Assembly (NCBI GenBank): GCA_022494885.1
Contig: JAGVSM010005045.1
Coordinates: forward strand, 41,390 to 105,389
Reading direction: 5' to 3'
Length of the DNA: 64,000 nucleotides
From: Micrasema longulum
Taxonomy: Eukaryota; Arthropoda; Insecta; Trichoptera; Brachycentridae
Shown: one piece after another, positions 44,128 through 54,408 of the stretch
Layout: each line of letters opens with the position of its first letter
Numbering within the stretch: the first letter of the stretch is position 1
The notes under the pieces: model-generated
Seen by the model: the letters and a program-made list of their open reading frames with translations, nothing else
Databases searched by the model: none
What the model was told of the DNA's origin: nothing
Made by a program: the position numbers and the translations under genes

Positions 44128-44610
44128 CATCAAAATCCTGACAGACATAATGACGGACAACACATTTATGACACTAGGCAAAGACAAAAAACAATACTTC
44201 TGCTCCCAAAGAAAAAAACAAATTACGGACAAAGACATTATACTTTTTTGGCCCCTAAGCTAGACAACTTGTTAAGCAAGGACATATTAGTGGACAAAAT
44301 GAAAAATAATATTTTCTAAGCTCGATTCCATAAATGGATTGCTTAAAATACTAGACAGGAAGCAAAGGAACATGTTTCATATATCAGAATATAATTTTAA
44401 TTTTTTAAAATTCCATTCTCGTTTTATTGATGAAAGTATGTTTTAGAATCTTTTTTCATATTTCTTTGGAATTTTTACGCAACAATTGATGTGTAGGTAT
44501 ATACAGTTATGTACACAATAAATAATACACTGACACTCCGGGACGTGCCTGTGGGCCAGTGTAGTGGCTACATCCGTAAAAATTTATATTGGATTAAATA
44601 AATAAATAAA
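44128..44610 (+). pseudogene. LINE ORF2 extreme C-terminus with 3' UTR
   Basis: In a frame open to 44319: HIYDTRQRQKTILLLPKKKT, NYGQRHYTFLAPKLDNLLSK. The pattern Y-x-TR, K-T-x-x-G, F-x-x-P-K-L-x-N-x-LP is common at the end of Jockey-superfamily ORF2. The upstream half of the same frame (43981-44125) looks unrelated, so the LINE probably starts within it. The 3' end is GATTAAATAAATAAATAAAA at 44594. Confidence 0.7.
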
Positions 44611-45478
44611 AAATATTTGTTAATAAACTTTTGTATTGTCATAAAGTAGTGTAGGATAAAGCTATGTTCATCGCGTGGTTAGTGATAATTGTTGTTTGAA
44701 TTGATTTTAACAGAAACACAGAAAAAAATAAATCAATAATTATACTAGCGGACCTAACAGACATTGTCCTGCCAAAACATTGGCTTGCCTGCCATTAGCT
44801 GGTTCAGCAAACGTTTTTTCGATATTCCAATTTTCGATAAACTATATACTAAATGACATTTGACATTGAGTTTGACATTTCAAGATTTTTATTTCGTCAT
44901 TGTGTGATTTGCTGTTGCCCAAAGCAAAACTAAAAAAAAAGTGCCAAACCTCGCTATCCTGCGCCGATTGGCTAAGGCCCGGTTGTATAAAAAAATTGTA
45001 GTAACAGTCCGAAATAGAAAAAAATATTTGTTTCATCTAAAGGTGGATTGTAAAACTCATATGTTGATATCCTAATATCATATGTTAATAACTTATATGT
45101 TAATATCCAAAAAGTGTTTTTTTTTTTTTTTTTTGTGATAATCAAGTGCCGAAATTTAACTATTTATTATAAAACAATTTCTGTATAATATTGCGCTACC
45201 TATCTATGTTCATTTAAAAATACAAATGATACGTTTTTTCTTTTTATCACGTAAAATTACTCCAATATCAAAAGCTATCACACAAAAGTTTATCTGACAC
45301 CTTAATCAAAGTAAAATAATAATAATCAGAAAATTCAAGTGGAAAATAATGCGTATAATAATAACAAACAAAATTAACAAGCGGATAGATTCCTTGGTAC
45401 CCACACTCTACACTACGCACACAGATGCGTTTCTACTATCATCTCCCAGGGAACAGCCAAATGTGAACCAAGTGTTTT
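44611..45478. other. Unassigned AT-rich sequence
   Basis: Short repeated words ATATGTTGATATCC/ATATGTTAATATCC at 45060-45110 and a T run at 45117-45136. No gene. Confidence 0.4.
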
Positions 45479-45487
45479 TACAGATAT

Positions 45488-45588
45488 TTACTAGGAAAAA
45501 GACAATAGATCCTGTTTACTGCATAAAGCTGTTTACTGCATAAAACAGGGACGAGTTTGAGTTTGAGTATCGTCTATTGTCTTGTTAA
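45488..45588. repeat. Inverted repeat with a 17-bp tandem duplication inside
   Basis: AAAAAGACAATAGAT (about 45496-45510) is inverted as GTCTATTGTCTTG near 45573-45585. Between them CTGTTTACTGCATAAAG (45512-45528) is directly followed by CTGTTTACTGCATAAAA (45529-45545), and GAGTTTGAGTTTGAGTAT is a 6-bp repeat. A small fold-back of unknown origin. Confidence 0.65.
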
Positions 45589-45760
45589 CCTTAATAATAA
45601 GTTAAGGAATGCTATCATTGTTTGGTTTATATTTTACTTTTTGTGCTGTTACATGTTCACTTAATTGCCATACTAACTAGTTCTTTGCTCAATGTATTAT
45701 TATTGCGTTTTTTTAAATTATTTTTTATTATTAACTTTTTAAAATCATTCTTATGTTGTT
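45589..45760. other. AT-rich flank of the satellite array
   Basis: Nothing supported. Confidence 0.4.
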
Positions 45761-46255
45761 GAAATTCCATTTGTCGATGCGTTTTGAAGCTGCAAGACTT
45801 TTTGTGATGTTAACTATCGTATTATTTTGATCATATTATGTAAATGTTGTCAACTATCAAATATCTAAATTTAGTAAATGGGGTCTAGAATTTCAACCGT
45901 CCATGCGCTCAGTAGCTGCAAGACTTGTTGTTATCTAACTTCCAATTTTATAAACTTGCTTTTTATTTCGTTTTTAAAATATCACTTAAACTCTAAACTT
46001 CAATGTCAAATAAAAATTTTAAAAATTAAAATGTAAATAGGGGCTAGATTTCTTATTGTCCATGCGCTCTGTAGCTGCAAGACGTTCTGTTATCTAGCTC
46101 ATATATATCATAATTGTAATATATCATAATTGGAGAAGAGGAACTAGAATCCCAACCGTCCATGCGCTCTGTAGCTGCAAGACGTGTTGGGATATTTATT
46201 TATTGTACAGCGCCCTTGAGGTGATTTTCACAAAAATGGCGCTATTTAAATTATC
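45761..46255 (-). repeat. Satellite-like array 2, inverted relative to array 1
   Basis: Four units with cores near 45765, 45884, 46042 and 46143, each containing CCATGCGCTCTGTAGCTGCA and AGACGTGTTG. The last unit is the closest to array 1. After it come TATTTATTTATTGTAC and a hairpin-capable pair AGCGCC (46209-46214) and GGCGCT (46238-46243). The same ending occurs at 51.34-51.48 kb, so it marks one terminus of the element. Confidence 0.85.
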
Positions 46256-46267
46256 CAAACATTATTA

Positions 46268-46870
46268 TTATTATTATAAATATTTGTTTACAACCACACA
46301 CCGACTTTTTTCGTATACCGTTTTCTTCAGGACACTAATTATTCACATAATACAACAGAGATGAAGAACATTTAAGAGAAGGTAATATAGAAATCCAGGC
46401 ATCTACAGGGCTTATGACCTGTCAATGGCTGGTTTAAGTGGCCACTTTACACACTGTGTAACATTCACCATTCTGCCTATATTTGAACATCAACAGGTGA
46501 AAAGATTGAAGGAATATAGATGTTTCAAATATAGGCAGAATGGTGAATGTTACACAGTGTGTAAAGTGGCCACTTAAACCAGCCATCGACAGGTCATAAG
46601 CCCTGTAGATGCCTGGATTCTATATTACCTTCTCTTAAATGTTCTTCATCTCTGTTGTAATATGTTTATATAAACAGCTCTCCAGGGAGTTGAATCCAGT
46701 CCTTGTCTACAAAAATTTGGACAAACTCAAAATACTGTTCACTAATTATTATACTATAATACAAACCCCCTTTACACCTTTACCACAGTGGTTGAACGAA
46801 AATATAAAACCAACATGCAAATACAACACGTGGTATTAAAAGCTAAAACCAAAATACACTGATTGCTTTA
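46268..46870 (+). repeat. GAGACG dispersed repeat, copy 5, interrupted
   Basis: 46268-46345 has ACCACACACCGACTTTTTTC and TTCTTCAGGACACTAATT; the second half (ACACCTTTACCACAGTGG, AAAACCAACATGCAAATAC) follows only at 46765-46830. Between them lie the 305-bp MITE and about 85 bp of other sequence. Confidence 0.65.
46351..46659. mobile_element. Complete palindromic MITE (CAACAGAG family) with TA duplication
   Basis: The element (46353-46657, 305 bp) starts CAACAGAGATGAAGAACATT and ends AATGTTCTTCATCTCTGTTG, with TA on both sides. The two halves are inverted copies for nearly their whole length, about 130 bp per arm, meeting near 46500 around ACATCAACAGGTGAAAAG. TA target and the long arms suggest a Tc1/mariner-related MITE. 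Fragments of the family lie at 9.1, 29.2 and 47.2-47.8 kb. Confidence 0.88.
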
Positions 46871-46884
46871 AGAATATATATTTT

Positions 46885-47050
46885 TGCTTGTAGATGCACG
46901 TTAGTTTAACTAGTTTCCTTACAAAGAGACGTGTACGTCTCGAAACTGGTAAACGTATAAAAGACAAAAATTAGTTTGATACAAATATGTACGTACATTT
47001 ATTGAAATGTGAGACCACCAAGTTAATGCATTTAATATCAAAAACATTTA
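46885..47050 (-). repeat. GAGACG dispersed repeat, copy 6
   Basis: On the minus strand: ACGTTTACCAGTTTCGAGAC, GTACACGTCTCTTTG and ACTAGTTAAACTAACGTG. Core GAGACGTACACGTCTC is a perfect palindrome. It faces copy 5, so the two may be ends of one larger element. Confidence 0.7.
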
Positions 47051-47149
47051 CAATGCGCGATTTTATTTAAAACATAATTATTATAACAATGTTTAAGTAT
47101 GTTCAAATACTTGCAAACTGGCTAGATTTCCTCCAACAAATTTATTTCA

Positions 47150-47828
47150 AAAGAGAGAGAAAACATTCTTTAGAAGGGAATATGGAAGTCTAGGCAAACA
47201 AACATTGTTGAATTAACTACCTGGTAAAAGAAGAAGTATAAAAATTGCAAAATTGTTTTCAGGCGTTGCCTAGTAGGTGATTTGGTTCAGCCGGATGAAT
47301 CTCTCCGACGTGATAAAGGTTTCAGCTCTTTTATTTTTATTAATTTTTTTTACATATTTATTACATCAATTTACAAGTAACTATTTATACAACAAATTAA
47401 TTCAGTAGTAAAAATAAAAATACATATTTTTTATTTTTGCTGTTGGTTCATCTTAACTGCCTAACTAGAGATAGCTTCCCCGCTCTAAGGCAGTTAATTA
47501 TGTTTTATATAATAATATTTAAAAGTAATTACAGTTTTATCATAATGCGTGCTTTTTCAGTTTTAAAAGTTAACAATGAATATCCAGAGAAAATATAAAT
47601 AATACCAAAATCTCTATATCCTAAGTCCTAAGTCATTACTAGTAAAACAATCAACCTTTTACTTCACAGAAGTCAACATATGGAAGAGTTGAGAAATGTG
47701 GACAGAATGGTAAATGTTTCACAGTGTGTAATGTGGCCACTTAAACCAGCCAATGACAGGTCAAAAGCCCTGTAAATACCTAGACTTTCATATTCTTTTT
47801 TGAAGAATGTTTTTACAAAACAACGCTT
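47150..47828. mobile_element. CAACAGAG-family MITE, arms separated by about 500 bp
   Basis: 47155-47200 (GAGAAAACATTCTTTAGAAG, GGAATATGGAAGTCTAGGCA) is a left arm; 47700-47825 (GACAGAATGGTAAATGTTTC, GTGGCCACTTAAACCAGCCA, CCTAGACTTTCATATTC, GAAGAATG) is the right arm. The intervening part has an A/T-rich tail-like stretch (47337-47420) and a CTGCCTAACTAGAG...CTCTAAGGCAG fold. Confidence 0.6.
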
Positions 47829-48660
47829 TAGTTGGTTGGTGGATTCGCAAGAGCTTGTGACGTAGTTCATCTTAATTGAAATCATTTTTTTTTATACATT
47901 TTCGAGGATCTTTGCCGTCCAATTTAACGCTCTAATTTTTTCAGTTTGTAAGAAAACAATTTTATTTCCAATACCACTGAACTTCCTAATTATGCATTTT
48001 TTTGTGCAAGTATATTCAGGAAAATTACTGCATAATTGTACTTAACTAAAAAAATCGTCAATTTGGGATGTGTGCCATTATTATCATTCAGGTGTCAATT
48101 AGTGATCCAAAATTACATACACGTTTTAAGCATGTTTAATTCTGATTAGGCCTAATTTAGTGCAAACGTATAAAAGTTCATGTATTTCGAACACGGGTTT
48201 ACTTTTATCCCGCGGTTTGGTTTAATATAATTAAGGTTTCACTGCGTTATTTGGGGTAGACCCAAGGTAAAGGTTTAACGGGGACTTAGTGGTTATTCTT
48301 TCACGCCTGAAATTGTGGCTGTTTCTGGTTATTTATTTTCAACCCAGCTATTACTAGACAAGGTATTTAACCAATTTTTAAAATAATAAATCTCTTCACT
48401 GCGTTTTAATTCTTAATAGTGTTTATTTATGCGTGTTAAAATAAAATATTTTGAAGTGCCTGTCTCAAGCACAACGTACAAAAAATAGTACAAGCACCAA
48501 GTTAAAGTTTTTACAAATGTAATAGCAAAACATGCAAGAAAAAATATAAAATATTAGACAAAAAATAAATGAAAAGCACCATAAGAAGGTAAGGAAGGCC
48601 AATCAAAGGTTGAAAAAATGTAGTGGGAGAGAGCAGGAGGTATTTTTATAATATAATGCA
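47829..48660. other. Unassigned sequence
   Basis: Nothing supported. Confidence 0.45.
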
Positions 48661-48669
48661 CCAAATCGG

Positions 48670-49037
48670 AATTTAATTATGAGAAACAACACAGGCGTAT
48701 TAAAAAGAACATTAATTGACTATACACAGATAAATATTTACTTTCAATTGGTAAGGGTAAGGGGTGCCATAAGAGATCGGACAACTCCGGTGACAACTGT
48801 TGTCCAGCAGAGGATTTACGGTTGGCTGGGCCATATACTGCGGATGCCTCCTGAGAGCCCAAACCACGCTTGCCTACTTCATCAGGTTCTCGACGTCCTG
48901 GACGTCCACTGCTGACTGTTCATCGGCAGTTTATGTCAGAACTTCGGGACGAGAACCTGACTTGAAAAGACGCAAAGGAGTTGGCAGCCGATAGAAATGC
49001 ATGGGAGCCCTTTGTCGATACCATATGCTACAATTAG
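48670..49037 (+). pseudogene. LINE ORF2 C-terminus (RPGRP/AADRNAW group), copy 1
   Basis: First frame: TTVVQQRIYGWLGHILRMPP, ending HC and stop at 48915. After a frameshift: SRRPGRPLLTVHRQFMSELR, DENLT, a TGA in place of the expected Trp codon, KDAKELAADRNAWEPFVDTI then CYN and stop at 49037. GW-x-GH-x-x-RMP, RPGRP and the final ADR-x-x-W are standard for this LINE C-terminus. One frameshift and one nonsense change separate it from an open frame. Confidence 0.85.
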
Positions 49038-49470
49038 AGAGCGGACATGGAATTTCGGTGATAATGAGGGAGGAGATCCAGTCTGTCTACAAACATTGGA
49101 ACATACTTAATACATTGCAGAAGTATTTTCTTATTCATATTTTAGACATGATACTGTTGGACTAAATTTGTTGCAACAAAGAGGAAAAATATTTTTGAGA
49201 AGAAATATGAGGGCTTACGAAAAGCTATTGTAATTCCTTTAAATTATTACGATACTTGAGAATTTCAAAAAAACATCTGGTTTTTAACAAAAAAAAATTT
49301 TAACAAGTGATTTTAGGGGCTTTTAAAATAACTTTGATATGAAACGTTGGAGGTTTTTATCCTTTGATAAAGCTCAAAAAGTGACATATTACTGCATATT
49401 TACCTTGTTTTTTCAAATGATGTCATTTAGAGGGTTTTATCACTAACAAAATATAAGATGCAGTTGGAAA
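49038..49470. other. Unassigned sequence
   Basis: Nothing supported. Confidence 0.4.
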
Positions 49471-49474
49471 GGCA

Positions 49475-49816
49475 GTAACGTGCCTATTAGTTAAAGGCCG
49501 TTAAATAGCATATTAAAATAAAATAAATTAATCAACTAAGATATAAATGAACACTTGGGGAAACGAAGGTCCTATTCCAAGAACACCGTTTAATCTTGCT
49601 AGTAAATTTATGGCATGATAATTTACAAAACAAGTGGTTGAGATTCGAGAAAGGTCAAACCCTTCCAATAAAGGTACTTTTTGCTGGAACATGAATCACA
49701 GTAAAGTACCGCCATTATTTTGAAAAATACTTAAGCAGTAGTACTTAGGGTAAGATTTTCCATGATTCAATAGTTGTAATTGCAGTCAATGGCGTATGAT
49801 TGAACAGGCACGTTAC
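49475..49816. repeat. Interval bounded by an 11-bp inverted repeat
   Basis: GTAACGTGCCT (49475-49485) is inverted as AGGCACGTTAC (49806-49816). The 342-bp span would suit a MITE, but there is no target duplication and the arms diverge quickly, so this is weak. Confidence 0.35.
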
Positions 49817-50026
49817 AAGCGGCTTAAATATGCCATTTAAATTCGTGGGTAAAAGGATATTCTCACGTTTCTTAACTATTTTTTTTATAAATAGGCAAAA
49901 TATCGCGATGATAACAATATTTATTTCCCTTCAACGTTAATTTTCTGCAATGCTTTTAAAAACACATATTTTAAATTCGCTGAAAAAGCTATGTTTGTTA
50001 GAAGCGCTCTCGGTGGGCAAGACGTT

Positions 50027-50050
50027 TGACGTCAAAGTAAAGTGACGTCA
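50027..50050. promoter_or_regulatory. Two TGACGTCA palindromes 8 bp apart
   Basis: TGACGTCA at 50027-50034 and 50043-50050, the full cyclic-AMP response element consensus. Placed in a somewhat GC-richer patch (49995-50090). No gene start is visible next to it, so function is unproven. Confidence 0.4.
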
Positions 50051-51025
50051 ATTTTACTGCGAGCCGTTCAGTATAGGCTCGTTTTTTAACATTGATAGTT
50101 GTATCATTAGAATCGTAAAAATCCGATTTAAATATTTAATAGTTGTTTTCAGCGTTATTCCCGATTTGTGAAAATGCCCTACTGACTTTGCTGCTTTCTC
50201 TCCCGAACGAACTTTAATCGTATGAGGATGTGATTTAACACTTAAATTTTAAGATGTGAATGAATTAAATACTTGTACATAAAATCTCCGCATGCAAAAA
50301 AATGTGTTGCCTAATGTTATTACTTACTGCACAAATTGCTTACATGAGTTTATCTCTAACCTGTGTAATTGCAAACTTATAACATTTATAAAGGAGTATA
50401 TATGATAATTATATCTGTTAATTTATTATTTTATTGATTTCGGTAATATTATTTCAGTTAGTATTTATATAAATCTCCATTAACAAGCCACAGAAAGAGG
50501 CTTAGTGGGATTTAAGTAACTGTACAAATAAACTTTTAAAAAATGTTAGAAGTGTTAAAATGTATATTAATGTAGATAAAATAAAAAATATTTTTAAAAA
50601 AATGAAATAATGCAACCGCATGTAACGAAAAAATGCTTTAATTACTTTATTTTAATTTATTGGGTAGGACACCCATGCTATAAAATATGCCCATAAACTA
50701 AAGGCAGTAATTCAAATTATGTGAAATATTACAAACGTACAAGATAAAAAGGAAAAAATATGTCTAAAATAGTCAAATAATTTAAATATCTGCTTCTTTT
50801 TTTTTACTTGACTTTTGACTTAAATTTTCGTTTTCTCGCATATTCTAGGTGTTTTAGATTATTTTAAATAGCTTGCTGACGCGTTGTCTGTGTAAAACTA
50901 AAGATTTTGTCTTGTCGGTCTAGATGTAATAGTGAAAAATCGTACATAATTTGCATGTCATTTTTGTAAAACATCACCAAACATAACCGCAAATGACACT
51001 ACACCAATATAATTCTGTGTCCCTA
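50051..51025. other. Unassigned AT-rich sequence
   Basis: Nothing supported. Confidence 0.45.
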
Positions 51026-51026
51026 T

Positions 51027-51182
51027 AGTGGGAGCATATAATGTCCGCAAAGAGCCTCCAGGTATCTCTGTTAGCTGCCAGCTCCTATCTCCTATGCATC
51101 CTGCCAAGTCAGGCTTACGTTCCGTTACTTTGACATAAACTACCCGCAGCAGCGGACGTCCGGGACACTACTTATTAATAAA
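51027..51182 (-). pseudogene. LINE ORF2 C-terminus (RPGRP/AADRNAW group), copy 2
   Basis: Minus strand, with frame changes: RPGRPLLRVVYV, then LTWQDA, then ELAANRDTWRLFADIICSHY. Aligns codon for codon with the end of the 48.7-kb copy, here with the Trp of LTW intact and Asn for Asp in AADR. Only the last 50 codons survive. Confidence 0.75.
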
Positions 51183-51300
51183 ATGTAGGTCAATGAAATA
51201 TATTCGTGTAAAACTACCCTTAAAAACAATCGTTTAACGTTAACTTTCTCAGAAATCAAATCCCGGACCTTAAACATGTAAGTCTGTTATATCTGTGATT
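51183..51300 (-). mobile_element. SINE-B fragment
   Basis: On the minus strand: ACATGTTTAAGGTCCGGGAT, B box GGGATTTGATTTC, then GTTTTTAAGGGTAGTTTTAC. It abuts the LINE fragment 51027-51182. Confidence 0.6.
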
Positions 51301-51337
51301 AAATTCTATTAACATTGGAAACGAAAAACTGGAATTT

Positions 51338-51482
51338 GCGGCTGCAAGACGTGTTGGGATACTTATTGTGCATTTTACACTAATTATTTAGATCTGTATC
51401 TGCAAGAAGTTTTGAGCTACGTGTAGCGCCCTTGTAAAAATAATTTGCTATTTAAATTGTATTTTTTAATAATTATTACGTC
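51338..51482 (-). repeat. Terminus of the satellite-bearing element
   Basis: GCGGCTGCAAGACGTGTTGG then GATACTTATTGTGCATTTTA, and GTAGCGCCCTTGTAAAAATA with TTTGCTATTTAAATT. This is the array 2 ending (46175-46250), with about 60 bp inserted or duplicated after GGGATA and the hairpin partner decayed. Confidence 0.7.
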
Positions 51483-51719
51483 TTGATTTTTTTCTAAAAA
51501 TAGAATCCAAAGTAATTCATGACATAAAAATGTTTTATTTGTGATAGTTATTTTTTCATGTTTGTTTTTTACGTAGTGTCAAAAAAGTAAATGGTATTCT
51601 CATGTATTTATTTTTTTATTGTCAAATAATAAACATTAAATTATACATTTATCTAACTAGGGTTATTTACCTCGTCCTAAGCCAACCTAAAAAATATATA
51701 TAAAAACAGTAATCAATAC
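51483..51719. other. AT-rich, retroposon-tail-like
   Basis: GTATTTATTTTTTTATTGTC at 51605 resembles a minus-strand LINE tail, but no coding part follows. Confidence 0.3.
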
Positions 51720-52075
51720 ATAGAAAAATAAATAAAGGTATTAGTCATAGAGAAAAACATAGTAAAATACATAGACATAGTAAAATACAAAAACATAGTA
51801 AAACATAGTAAAAAAAAAAAATATAGTAAAAAAACATAGTAAAATACATAGACGTTTTAAAAAAACATAGTAAATAATGTCATAAAAACATAATAAAAAT
51901 GTTTAAAAATAAGCTGTTATTTATTTTTTTAAATCCCAGTAAAATAAGGTGTAAAAAGAGAATACAAAGTAAGAATCATAGTAAAAGACATAGTAAAAAC
52001 ATATTTTAAAACCCAGTAAATACGTAGCAAAAAACAAAATTTATAGCAAGATACATCGTAAAAGGCATAGCAAAA
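51720..52075. repeat. Degenerate ACATAGTAAAA simple repeat
   Basis: ACATAGTAAAA and variants (ACATAGACATAGTAAAATAC, CATAGTAAAAGACATAG) recur more than fifteen times over 350 bp without a fixed period, typical of an old microsatellite-derived stretch. Confidence 0.8.
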
Positions 52076-52360
52076 AATTTACATTACAGCTTAACCAAAC
52101 ATAGATAAATTCTTTGGAATAAAAATAGCCACCATTATAATAATTCACGAGCAAGTGACCCTTAAGGGAAATTATAAATACAGCGAGATCCGCACATTTT
52201 ACGCTAGATAATGTCATAAAAACCAGTTAGTGTTCGCAACTAAACTCATTTCTGTTCGCCGGTCTACCTGGATGTAGTGAATGTGTAAGTGCTCCAAAAA
52301 CGGCGCTTGGTATCCGCAAAATGTATTTACATATGTTTATTTAGAAAATGTGGTATACTT
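52076..52360. other. Unassigned sequence
   Basis: Nothing supported. Confidence 0.4.
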
Positions 52361-52577
52361 TTGAGCTTGGTTCGTAAGTGTAACATAACATGGTTGCTCG
52401 GATTGCAAAGAGGTAATTATTCCAATTTTGAAATAGAGCAATCTCTCAGCCTGTCTTCGTTGTAGAAACGTATATCTGAGATGGACCTTACGTGCATTTT
52501 CAAGCTAGGTAATGCTATAAGTGATGTCCCATCTCTGTTACAATCAATTTATTTTCATGTTCCCTAACCATTTCACC

Positions 52578-52820
52578 AGAACGTCGCTTCAATTTGTTTT
52601 TGTTGAACAGACCAAAATATTAATTTGCTGAAAGAGCTTTGAAGTTTTTTTTACGTAATAGGTATAAATAATGAGAACAATTTGAGACAGAATTCGTTAG
52701 AAAACACCATTTACAATTTTAAAAACATGTTTTTCATTTGAATTTTATAAATAAAGTCCTTCTCGGAACAATTTCGTTAAAAATGGTCAGTTGGACAAAA
52801 ACGAACTAAAGCGACGAGAA
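52578..52820. mobile_element. 235-bp MITE with AGAA duplication
   Basis: Element 52582-52816. Ends CGTCGCTTCAATTTGTTTTT and the complement CGTCGCTTTAGTTCGTTTTT give about 32 bp of terminal inverted repeat. AGAA stands on both sides (52578-52581, 52817-52820). The undisturbed LINE copy at 30.99 kb reads straight across the insertion point, which fixes the boundaries. The superfamily is not clear; a 4-bp target is unusual. Confidence 0.85.
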
Positions 52821-53046
52821 GTCAAAATTTGCTTTTTATCAAATCTTCTAAAAGTAACTTCTGTTTTTATACCCCAATGTCCAGAATATGTAAATAATTT
52901 CTCGTCACACAACTTGGAATCCTTTTTGTAGATCTTTTTCCATTAACATAGTGTGGAGTGAAGATATATTGGCATGGGTTAGCTTGAAGTTTCATTTGTT
53001 GATTGCATTTAAAAAAAATATCGTAAACCTTTATTTTACTGCCTTT

Positions 53047-53330
53047 GTTTGTAAAGGCTATATTTATTTATATTTACGCCCAATGGGCATTTTTAAAGAC
53101 AATTTTATAAATAAAAAAGTATTGTAATGGAAAATAGAAAGACACGATGATATATAGTAGATTTGATGGGAGTGGAAGCGGGAGAGAGGTGTTTATAATT
53201 GAATTTGATTCAGTGATCGTTTGAAAGAAGACAACTCGTTATCAAAAAAATCAAGACTGGTGTGTTTATTTGCAGACTTAAAAATTCTGGACATAGGGGA
53301 ATGAAAACCATAGTTCTATGAAAAACTATG
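53047..53330 (-). pseudogene. 5'-truncated Jockey-like LINE, inverted within its relative
   Basis: Minus strand: YGFHSPMSRIFKSANKHTSL, DFFDNELSSFKRSLNQIQL then stop, parallel to FYAPMSRMCRLVNSSHDLEF and FRRSLRD at 30.8 kb. Its 3' UTR (ACACCTCTCTCCCGCTTCCA to AATGCCCATTGGGCGTAAAT) is the same as the insert at 21.4 kb. Fewer than 45 codons remain. Confidence 0.8.
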
Positions 53331-53545
53331 GGTATCGGTATGAAAGAGTCTTTTTTTTTTAGGTTTCTAGTTGAGATATTTAATTTTATTGAGCTCAGTG
53401 GTCACGGGATAAGCCCAACCTTTATTGTTTTATGTTATTTTTGTTCAATTTCTTGTACTTATATTTATTCATATAACTGTTGTAATTGACTAAGGCATAC
53501 GGCCTATATACAATAAGTATATACAATAAATAAATAAATAAGTTT

Positions 53546-54407
53546 TCCTGGGAGGACACAGTACATCAACTCTTATCTTTATTATTTTAGTATCAATAGC
53601 GTACTAAAACAAATTTATTTACAAAAATGTTTATTTATTAAAACTTCAAGTACGAAAATATTTGCTCTTTGGCGAGCTTACTGCTAAATCGATATTATCT
53701 TCCAGCCGACTAAAAAATGGACGAGTCAATAAAATATTGGTCCATAAAGAAATCGCTTATTTTATGACCTGCCGTTTGAGCGCAGTTTGTGTCCGGACAC
53801 GAAGAAATAAACACATTTGTAATTTGTTTTTTTTAGCTTTGAACTTTTATTTGGCATTAAGTTATAAAATCTTAATTAATATTAAGTGTAAAATGTCTTA
53901 ACCAGACATTAAATATGGATATGTCAGGCACTGTACGATATTTTTTTCAATCAAAGCTTGAATGCCAGCAAGAGAACATAATCCATTGAAGAAGTTTATG
54001 GAAAAGTGCTGACAGCATTTAGACATAAATTTTAATTTCAAAGGTTCAAATTGGGTAGCAGAAATTTTGAAGACACCTCAATCTGGACAGTCTTCAAAAT
54101 TAATCATGACATATTAAAATCTCTAATCGAGTCTTATTCTCTTTTAACTATTGAGGATTTATTATCACCGAATGTCAAATACTCGTGGTTTGCCCAATAT
54201 TTTGTATTTCACATTAAGATCACACAATATTGCTTCAACAAAACATACATAAACATTTTTCAAAATAATATTACGTATTTTAAAAACATGTAAAAGGAAA
54301 TTAGTCGTCAAAAAAAATATATAAATCTCCTTTAAAAAATAATTACAATGTCGCTTAACAGATATTGCCACGACATATTGAATTTGTAGGCTTTCGCCCG
54401 TTTTCGA
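53546..54407. other. Unassigned sequence
   Basis: Frames at 53662-53901, 54051-54293 and 54165-54449 have no recognisable motifs. Nothing supported. Confidence 0.4.
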
Positions 54408-54408
54408 G

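Larger units (their letters stand above)
52362..53545 (+). pseudogene. Jockey-like LINE copy carrying a nested MITE and a nested LINE
   Basis: Reading begins TWLLGLQRGNYSNFEIEQSL, SLSSL, a stop, EMDL, then KLGNAISDVPSLLQSIYFHV; after the MITE at 52582-52816 it continues FAFYQIF and YPNVQNM-like sequence that aligns with the minus-strand copy at 30.8 kb. The 3' UTR resumes at about 53440 (TTCATATAACTGTTGTAATT, ACGGCCTATATA) and ends in AATAAATAAATAAATAAG. Between 53047 and 53330 a related LINE lies in the opposite direction. Confidence 0.8.

Noticed and set aside
43981..44319. Secreted or membrane protein gene
   Set aside because: The start of the frame looks like a hydrophobic segment, but the second half is a LINE C-terminus, so the frame is a chance fusion.
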